Of a DNA stretch of 64,000 bases, positions 57,302 through 64,000 are shown piece by piece (the first letter of the stretch is position 1; the number at the start of each line of letters is the position of its first letter). Location: positions 620,001 through 684,000 of the forward strand of contig JAMAHW010000004.1 in the NCBI GenBank assembly GCA_023627715.1. The letters are read 5' to 3'. The notes under the pieces are model-generated. The model saw nothing but the letters and a program-made list of their open reading frames with translations. It ran no database searches and had not been told where the DNA came from. Both the position numbers and the translations under genes were made by a program. The DNA is from Periconia sp. R9002. Taxonomy: Eukaryota > Ascomycota > Dothideomycetes > Pleosporales > Periconiaceae.

Positions 57302-59749
57302 CTAATTGGGCGACGAGTTGTTGACCTTGGCCTGGAAGGTGGTTCCGTTCTGGAATTTGATAGAGAGTTGGACAAGATCGACCGTTAGAGGACCAACATT
57401 GACGGTGCTCGCTTTGGAATTCCCGTTTCGATTTTCGGTCAAGAAATTTTGGATCGATTCCTGCGCATTTGCAGCAGTGTCCAATTTTCCAGTCTCGAGA
57501 AGCGCTACAAGGACACTGATACGCGCGAAGTCGAGAGCAGTTGAATTACTCGAAATAGGTTGGACGACATTCGACACTGCCTTGGCGTTCGCTGCACTCG
57601 AGGTAGCTCGTGGCGGCGCACTGGCAGTTCCAGGCTGGCCGATGGCTTGTCGTTCTTTGAGATATCGCGAGGCACGGCTTCGATGAGGGGCTTCCAATTT
57701 GGGCATAGAATGCCTTGCGATGACTGCATCTTCCACCAAGATGGGAATCGAGGCTTGCGGGACCGAGCGAGAGGCAAGACCATTGAAAGTGATGAGGGCG
57801 TTTTCCGCAGTGCAACTCATAGAAAGACTCGAGAACACAGAAACGAGTCGTGTTGTGTTCATTGGGATCTGGAATTCGCTTTCTGCGCTTTGGATCAAAC
57901 GAGGAATACCAGTGCCGACTGTAGCATTATTTGTGGTGCCAGCAATGCTCGTAGTGGTGCACCCCGCATCTCTTGCCGTGGCACATGTTGAGCCTGTGAA
58001 GCCATTGATGCAGACACAATTGCACGTTCGATCAGCATTGAGAACGGCGACACCTCCGTTTTGACAGGAAATGATCCCATTGCACTGCCCACCCTGAGCT
58101 CCGGAGGAAGCTGTTGGTGGAGCAGGCGCCGGCGGGTTTGTATTGCCGCCGTTTCCATTAGGGGTGTTGCCGTTGTTGTTCATCCCGCTCATTTCTTGAG
58201 CTGCAGGTGGTCCGCCATTCCTCATGCGAGGTATCACAATAAGTGCGATGGGGATGACCACGGCGGCAGCAATGAGGAAGAACAGCACAATCAAAAGAGT
58301 GACGAATGTCCACATGGGCATACCACAACACCTCCTTTTCCGGTCTTTCTCATTGCTCATCGCAGATTCGGTGCCGCTAGCGCGGCCGGCCGATGGCCAT
58401 TTGGACAAACGTTTCTGGTTTGGCGGCGTGGCTACGCCGTTAGGGGTGACTGCTCCTGGCGGTGGAAATGCAGCAAGCATATCGGTCATGGAACCCGATT
58501 TATGATCTCTCTTTGGTGGAGCACCGGTTTCCCAGAAATTGAGACTAAGTCGACTCGCAGTTTTGCCTCGGTCCAAATTCGCCGCCAACCTGGTGGCTCG
58601 TCTGATCAGTTCTGGCAGGCTGGTAAGACTACCACGAGCTTCGGCATCGCGCACTGCATCAATGTCGAGACGTGGAGGGCGGGGTCTGACGCCGCGTCCT
58701 GCCGCAGCCGCTTGCGCAAATGCCTCCTTTTCCGGGTCCTTTAGATCCCTGGTCGAATTGAATGAATTCTCCTCCGAGGAAGGATCGAAGAGGACACTGC
58801 CACCAGCGATGCCGTCCCTTGCAGCCGTCAATGCAACCGGCATGTCTGGCATGTCTGCGCTATCCATGGTTTTCTTTTTGGGTGGTGTGCTATCGACCGA
58901 TTTGATCGTCATCAAGGAGGGTTTTGTGCGACGTCCAAGACTCGCTTGCCTGAGGAGTGCTGGCGTGACCAAACCACTGCTATCATCATGGTCGCTAGCC
59001 CTTGATTCTCGTCCATAATCACTGGTGATGGTTTCTTCGTCTTCAGACCGAAATCCGCCGTCTTCCCGATAGTAGTCGTCATTGTAAGGCATTACATTAC
59101 TTGATGCAAAAGAGCCGTGATGCGAGCGTATCGTGTTTGACCGTGTTTCCGACTCTTCCGCTATGGGTGATACGTATGACATTTGCGTGTAATAGGATGA
59201 CGGTCCTCTTCGCGATGAGGGTGGTGGTCCCAAACTGGGGTTTCGTCGCGGAAGCGGTTGTACAACCGGCATGTCAGGAACGGGGAAGTCGGGTATGGAA
59301 CCCAGAGAGGAAGCTTCTGATGCGGCGGATGACGTGGTCAACGGTCTCGAGTTGCTCGAAACGGGTGAGAACATGTCATCGCTTTGGAACGATTCGCGAT
59401 AGCCAGGCGATAGCTGTTGGATCGGGAGGTCATCCGACACGGGTCTCGGTGGTCGCTGAGGCGGAGGTCCTCGAAGGGGGGAGAGGTTGTTGCTGGGCAA
59501 AGGCCATTGTGGGGAAAGGGCACCTCCAGCGGTGCCGTCCGGTACTGTGAGCTCCTGTTGCCGTAGTGGTGATGATGGGTTGGGAACGATGTGCTGGTTG
59601 GGTCTTTGCGGGAGTCCGATGATTCTGGGCTGGTCTCCTCGTTGCATTCTTTCGCGCGCTGCTCGTACCGATCCTTTCCGGGGACCTTGGTCGTCGACAT
59701 CGTCTGGCGCGCCGTACGACCGGGCGGCCAGTCGAGGGTCGTAACTCAT
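57302..59749 (-). CDS. single-pass membrane protein with EGF-like domain
   Basis: 815 residues, single coding exon, ATG at 59747-59749. The N-terminal 490 residues are hydrophilic, Ser/Pro/Arg-rich and disordered (probably cytoplasmic, with many SP/TP sites such as NPSSPLRQQ and SLGRRTKPS). A Cys pair precedes one strong membrane helix (CCGMPMWTFVTLLIVLFFLI, AAAVVIPIALIVI, about 500-530). Outside lies a Gly/Asn/Pro linker, then an EGF-like module (QCNGIISCQNGGVAVLN, TCNCVCINGFTGSTC, about 580-615) and a secreted-side C-terminal region with N-glycosylation sites (NNATVG, MNTTRL, NSTALD). No signal peptide, so a type II orientation is implied. Fungal proteins of this layout are uncharacterised; a surface sensor or wall-contact role is a guess. 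The upstream region is an unusually long pyrimidine-rich leader. Confidence 0.87.
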   Translation of the reverse strand: MSYDPRLAARSYGAPDDVDDQGPRKGSVRAARERMQRGDQPRIIGLPQRPNQHIVPNPSSPLRQQELTVPDGTAGGALSPQWPLPSNNLSPLRGPPPQRPPRPVSDDLPIQQLSPGYRESFQSDDMFSPVSSNSRPLTTSSAASEASSLGSIPDFPVPDMPVVQPLPRRNPSLGPPPSSRRGPSSYYTQMSYVSPIAEESETRSNTIRSHHGSFASSNVMPYNDDYYREDGGFRSEDEETITSDYGRESRASDHDDSSGLVTPALLRQASLGRRTKPSLMTIKSVDSTPPKKKTMDSADMPDMPVALTAARDGIAGGSVLFDPSSEENSFNSTRDLKDPEKEAFAQAAAAGRGVRPRPPRLDIDAVRDAEARGSLTSLPELIRRATRLAANLDRGKTASRLSLNFWETGAPPKRDHKSGSMTDMLAAFPPPGAVTPNGVATPPNQKRLSKWPSAGRASGTESAMSNEKDRKRRCCGMPMWTFVTLLIVLFFLIAAAVVIPIALIVIPRMRNGGPPAAQEMSGMNNNGNTPNGNGGNTNPPAPAPPTASSGAQGGQCNGIISCQNGGVAVLNADRTCNCVCINGFTGSTCATARDAGCTTTSIAGTTNNATVGTGIPRLIQSAESEFQIPMNTTRLVSVFSSLSMSCTAENALITFNGLASRSVPQASIPILVEDAVIARHSMPKLEAPHRSRASRYLKERQAIGQPGTASAPPRATSSAANAKAVSNVVQPISSNSTALDFARISVLVALLETGKLDTAANAQESIQNFLTENRNGNSKASTVNVGPLTVDLVQLSIKFQNGTTFQAKVNNSSPN

Positions 59750-60930
59750 GAATACGTTGGATGAATGGTGGCGGTATTTTCGTGTCTGTAGACCGACACG
59801 GGTCTGGTGTTGGAGTGGAGGTTCAGGAGGAAGGATGGGGAAGCTCCACGAGAAGACGGTTCCTTGGTTGCTGTCTCAGAACCCCCGGCCAAGTGCAGAA
59901 AGTGGAACGTCCTGTCGGAAATAGCAAGGTACAATCTGACTATAGTTGATGCGTGGGGGAGTATGTCGGCAGATGTCAGGTACAAAGGGGTTCATCGGTA
60001 GGTTGACTCTCAATGGGTATCGGCGCCGAGGAATAGAGAAGCTGTCAAAAGACGGTTTGCACGTCAGAAGTGGACCAGAGTGGTATAGAGGACCGGTAGA
60101 GCAAAGTACCGATTGACAATGGATCCTTACTTGGAGGAGGCCAAGCTGCAGGTTTGAGAAAAGGCGGACTTGATAGGATGGCACTGCAAGGCGCTTTGAA
60201 GAAATTAGGAATTATTCGGGCCTGTGACCAGTCACAATCAGAAGAGAGCCCTTAGCATGGCGTTGAAGCAGAAAAATGGACGGGTTAGGTGTAGACCAAA
60301 GCGGCGGGTCGAGTGCATGCGAGGGCGACGGAGGCCGCGCAAGGCCAAAGTAAAGCCACGAAGGGCGGGATGGTGAAATGCAAAGAGGGCAGAGGGGGTG
60401 ATGGGAGGGTGAGGTTGTGACAAAGTTCGTTGCAGCAACGGTGGATTCTCCCATGTGGGGTTTCAGATGAGAAGGTGATACGTACAGGTTGGCCGGATCA
60501 CCAAACAGAGGCTGTCTGAGGAAATGGCGCGATGGCGGGTCGGCAGGACGGTTGCAATGGACTGTAGGCTGACAGATGCAGAGAAGCGATGCGATGGCAA
60601 TGCAGGGAGAAAGTGACAGGCAGCGCCGAATAAGGACGGTTGAATGATTGAATGAAGGAATGAAATGATTTTGCAGGGCGGGCAAGCCGAAAATGGGCAG
60701 GGCAGAAAGGAAGTGAAGGCAAAAGAGTGTAAAGAAGAAGGAAGAAGAAGCAAAAGGCGTCTTGGAGTGCAGAATGGGGAGCGTCGAGCTCGAGCTGGTT
60801 CGCAGATCAGCAGCACTCAGCCAGCACCGTGGAGAGGAGTGGTGTTGTTGAAGGCGACGGCGACGGTGGAGGCAGAGACAGGACCAGAGCAGCAGACAAG
60901 TCTCGGGGAAGGAAAAAGAAGGCTGACGTG
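59750..60930 (-). promoter_or_regulatory. long pyrimidine-rich 5' leader of the EGF-like gene, possibly with introns
   Basis: Upstream of the ATG at 59749 the - strand is continuously C/T-rich for about 1.1 kb without a supported coding frame. A plausible 5'-UTR intron runs from a GTACGT donor at 60485 to a GGTCACAG acceptor ending at 60222. A second donor-like CAAGTAAGG is near 60132. A long leader with upstream ATGs would point to translational control; this is inferred. Confidence 0.4.
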
Positions 60931-62062
60931 ACGGTAGAGGATTACTACATAGAGGACAGGACTATTGGCCTTTCACTGTGAGACACTAGCGTATCTGCGC
61001 ACGAGTTCCCGCTTAGTCTGTGCAAGCCTGGTCTGGCCCGTGCTGTGCCCTACCCCCCTGGCCTCTTCCATATCACTCTTCCACCACACGGCACCACACG
61101 ACACCTTTTTTACCACTACGAGGTACCTCCACGCCCTTCCCGTGTCTGGACGCCGCCGTCCCAATCCGGATTCCTTCAACCATGGTCCATGGCTGCAATC
61201 TGCATGGCCATCAATAGTCGCTTGCGCCAGAGAATTATTAGCCATACCACCGACCTTGCAGCCGACGGAATCTACTTACTGCTAACCCCCTTACTCCCTC
61301 CAGATATATTGCACTGTTGGTCTTATTTCCGCTCCCACCTTGAGCGAGCGACTCACTACGGAACCAAGATGTGTGTACGAGATCCTGATGGAAGGAAAGA
61401 ATCAAAGAAAGAAAAAGTACCCGCTGCGTCCCGAGATTGAACGGGGTACGAGGCCCTTGCTCATCCATGCAGATGCAGATGCTGCCATGAGTGCCATGTG
61501 CATGTGCATGCAGCAGTGCGAGTGGCCAAAACTCCTCTGCAAAAGCCATCCTCCGTCCTCCGTCTTGTCACTCACTGTCAGCGCTGACTGTCCAAACCCG
61601 ACCCACGGTTGCAGAGTTTGATAAAAGGGCTCTGTCGTATAGTAGGGTGCGAGACAGGGTCGGCTGCAAATTGCGCAAGAGGGCGCTCCCTCCCACCGGC
61701 GCCCATTTCGTGCTCATGGAGAAATGGTCCCGCGCTTCGCTTCGCTTCGTCCACGTCCCCCACCTGGCCCCAGTTCTCTACTCCTCACTCCTTACATAAG
61801 CCACAGTCCGCCTGATTACCCTTCAATTGTGCCAGATAGACTACACAAGTTATTTTTTCGCTCTTGTGGATTCACCTCATTCCGTACTCACATGGATTCC
61901 CCATACCATCAGCCCTTGTTTTCTGGAAATGTGTCGTCTGCCAAGAATACTCATACGAGATGTAATACTCACCACTCAGTCAGCGCTATATTTAAACATT
62001 CATTCCCCTCGGTCTGATGTAAACCTCACTGGCCCAATTCGAGCCGCCTTATATCTGATGAA
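60931..62062. other. intergenic region, no gene seen
   Basis: 1.1 kb without a supported gene. The short frames at 61045-61440 and 61491-61799 have no domain and biased low-complexity composition. Part of this is probably the promoter of the leftward EGF-like gene. Confidence 0.45.
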
Positions 62063-62071
62063 TGCAGGTAC

Positions 62072-62342
62072 GGCCTGGCACGCGGGTGTAGAAATAGTCC
62101 GCACTCACTACACTAACCAGTCCACATATAACGCTTTAAGACCTTTTCTTATTGTAATCTTAGTCCTTATAAGAGTAAGTAGAATACTAGGAAAATATTT
62201 CTGTAGTATATCTTTAGTACTTCTTGTCTAGGTTTACTACTTAAGAATACAGTGTTTGTTTATAGAGATACTACAGGTGCTTCACAATAATGATATTTAA
62301 TGTTTGTGAGTGCGGCATATATTGACCCGCGTGCCTGGGTCG
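62072..62342. mobile_element. non-autonomous TIR transposon with 9-bp target duplication (Mutator-like candidate)
   Basis: The 9-mer TGCAGGTAC flanks the element directly on both sides (62063-62071 and 62343-62351). Inside are inverted ends. The left end reads TGGCACGCGGGT then CCGCACTCAC (62076-62107). The right end reads GTGAGTGCGG then ACCCGCGTGCC (62306-62335). The 271-bp body is A/T-rich (CTTATAAGAGTAAGTAGAAT) with no coding capacity. A 9-bp duplication with long imperfect ends fits Mutator-like elements best; the superfamily is inferred. Confidence 0.75.
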
Positions 62343-62542
62343 TGCAGGTACACATTTGTGCATGCATCTGTTATTTACATTGCCACATCTCCCCGCACCA
62401 AATGACTCAATTACAATCGAGGCCAAGGGGCACAAACGGGTATCCAAGTATTTCATTGTTACCACGCAAACATGCCTATATGTACGTAGAACAAGGATTC
62501 CAGATGGCTATATGTGATATCACGCATTGTACTTACCTACCT

Positions 62543-62710
62543 ACAGAGGGGTGACACGCGGGGAGGTCACATATCGGGAGGACTAATAGGTTCTACGAAT
62601 TAGAAGCTCTACGACCTACGTAGTATGTCTAGTATAGTTATCCAATTTATGAATAACGCCTAGTACACTAGCTACCCGATATGTATCCTCCCGGCGTGTC
62701 ACCCCTCTGT
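62543..62710. mobile_element. 168-bp miniature inverted-repeat element
   Basis: Left end ACAGAGGGGTGACACGC through ACATATCGGG (62543-62578) and right end CCCGATATGT through GCGTGTCACCCCTCTGT (62675-62710) are inverted repeats of 36 bp with three mismatches. The 96-bp interior is noncoding. No clear target duplication is visible. A related end lies at 12663-12691, so this is a dispersed family. It is 180 bp upstream of the terminal gene's ATG. Confidence 0.8.
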
Positions 62711-62890
62711 CGATGGCCGTCGTTCGTACCTGCCCTTGGGGACCACGGAAGCAGCATGCCATGCCCTGCCAGCTTCCCAAGGCAGGCGCAGAGCAACACT
62801 GTGATGATCTTGGTTGCTCCAGGGCACGACTGACACTAAAACACCACAGGTCACACGGACTGCCCCGTTCCATCGCGTAGCCTCGATACA

Positions 62891-64000
62891 ATGGGAATAA
62901 ACCAAACGTCGAACGACTACGAGGACGGTGGAGTGCCACTGGAAACACCACGCACACCTCTGCGCGGGACTGCACAAAAGCTATCGGCATTGTCCCCAAC
63001 TCCAAATGAGGCAAATACTGGTCGGCGTCGTGCGAATTATAGCTCGATGCTATCACATTCGCCAGCTCGTCCTGGGCATTGTAGTCGAATGAAACAAATC
63101 TTTGAAGAAATTGGAAAGTCCACCACATCATCTTTCGACAGTGGACGAGTTCAATACCCCCGTTTACCAGATATTTCGACTCATTCGTCCCCAAAACATG
63201 TCGAAGAAAAGCACCCGCTTGCCCTCCCAGACACTGCCAACGCTTCTCCTAATGTAAAGGCGCTTTCACCCTCATCTGCACTAAGACCCACCAGTGTCAC
63301 GTCAACACCGTTATACGGAAACGGTTCCGAGTCCTGGTCTGATGATTCTGGCTACATCAATACGGAATCATTCGCGCACAAGTCAACCGATACATCCAAG
63401 GATCGAGTACTGGATTGGCTGTCTGCTGTGTCAGGATGGGATGATGACACAGAGAGTAAATCACACCGTTCGACACGCTCATCCTCTCCAAACAATGCCA
63501 TCGAGAGACCTGCACGCTTCTCTGTGGGATCAAGTACGACAATCGTACATACCCTACCGCTCCCCTCTCACCATGGAGGCTACGTTCCTGCAGATCCTTT
63601 CGTATCTTTAACGAATGACAACAACGCAATCCCGGAAAGGAGTACACAGGAAAGGTTCCGGCCCACGTATCTAGTGCCTCCGACCACGCGCAAAGACCGG
63701 CAGATATCCGATAATTGTAAACAAATGATTTTTTCCTTCGAAAGCAAGTCATCAAATTCACTTGCACAAAAGGCGACTCAACACCCAGATCTGGGTTTGA
63801 GCCCCCTGAGCCCGAATGTGTGCATCGAACGTGGTACCTCACACCACCCATTCAAGACTGTTTCCAATCAACAAGCTTCCACGAATGCGGCATATGGAAT
63901 TCGCGAGAGTTCAAAGGAAAACTTAGCTGCTGAGGCCGAAACTCTGTACAGCAGTAAAATGTGGCAGAATTTGTCACCAACGGTGTATACAAAGAGACGA
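62891..64000 (+). CDS. disordered Ser/Pro-rich protein, 5' part only (runs off window)
   Basis: An ATG at 62891-62893 opens a frame that stays open for exactly 370 codons to the last base, so the gene continues beyond the window. It starts MGINQTSNDYEDGGVPLETP. The sequence is hydrophilic, Ser/Thr/Pro-rich and disordered, with possible phospho-motifs (SPTPNE, LSPSSAL, LSPLSPN) and short ordered-looking pieces (SRMKQIFEEIG, DRVLDWLSAVSGWDDD, LSPLSPNVCIERG, SSKENLAAEAE). The uninterrupted frame makes a real gene very likely. I recognise no domain; it may be the long N-terminus of a signalling or regulatory protein. Two small transposons sit just upstream in its promoter region. Confidence 0.75.
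   Translation, partial: MGINQTSNDYEDGGVPLETPRTPLRGTAQKLSALSPTPNEANTGRRRANYSSMLSHSPARPGHCSRMKQIFEEIGKSTTSSFDSGRVQYPRLPDISTHSSPKHVEEKHPLALPDTANASPNVKALSPSSALRPTSVTSTPLYGNGSESWSDDSGYINTESFAHKSTDTSKDRVLDWLSAVSGWDDDTESKSHRSTRSSSPNNAIERPARFSVGSSTTIVHTLPLPSHHGGYVPADPFVSLTNDNNAIPERSTQERFRPTYLVPPTTRKDRQISDNCKQMIFSFESKSSNSLAQKATQHPDLGLSPLSPNVCIERGTSHHPFKTVSNQQASTNAAYGIRESSKENLAAEAETLYSSKMWQNLSPTVYTKRR

Overview
The window is genomic DNA of a filamentous ascomycete (Pezizomycotina). Short GT-AG introns of about 50-70 nt with CTGAC/CTAAC-like branch points interrupt most genes. The content is also typical of the group: a HET-domain protein, a DUF7025-type AAA ATPase, a GH92 mannosidase, an SrpA-like catalase, a KHA1-type antiporter and PAN/apple-domain surface proteins. 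The class cannot be fixed from sequence reading alone. I place about 18 intact or edge-truncated protein genes and one disrupted gene. I saw no rRNA, CRISPR array or convincing tRNA.

Layout. 0-6 kb: 3'-truncated DCAF/WDTC1-type WD40 gene (-), PHO85-type cyclin-dependent kinase (+), SrpA-like catalase (-). 6-12.5 kb: a HET-domain gene (-) and an AAA ATPase gene (+) share one divergent promoter. 12.5-18 kb: Ap4A phosphorylase (-), cytochrome b5-acyl-CoA dehydrogenase fusion (-), small cupin (+). 19-25 kb: a secreted protein, an orphan two-exon gene and a secreted GH92 alpha-mannosidase, all (+). 26-31.5 kb: KHA1-like K+/H+ antiporter and an AT-hook/Pro-rich/single-TM protein, both (+). 32-46 kb: one enormous two-exon gene of 4541 codons. 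46-50 kb: secreted VPS62-like protein (-) and a broken multispanning membrane protein gene (-). 50.6-60 kb: F-box protein (+), unknown polytopic membrane protein (-), EGF-like single-pass protein (-) with a long pyrimidine-rich leader. 62-62.7 kb: two non-autonomous inverted-repeat transposons. 62.9 kb to the end: the N-terminal 370 codons of a disordered protein (+).

The standout is the giant gene at 32180-45876. It encodes a signal peptide, an N-terminal cysteine-rich apple/PAN-like module, more than 2600 residues of Ser/Pro/Val/Leu repeats in several unrelated periodicities (about 10, 50, 46 and 15 residues), a family of two-cysteine 'LEGLCPxPSCR' repeats, a second apple/PAN-like module, an Arg/Pro/Thr-rich stretch and an acidic Gly/His/Trp tail. 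It looks like a secreted or wall-associated adhesin-like protein with a domain order I do not recognise.

Most genes here look individually regulated; no biosynthetic cluster is evident. Possible functional links are the divergent HET/AAA pair (non-self recognition is only a hypothesis) and the several secreted or surface products (19.2, 22.1, 32.2 and 46.4 kb). Exon boundaries were placed by hand from frame continuity, splice consensus and remembered family motifs. They should be treated as models.
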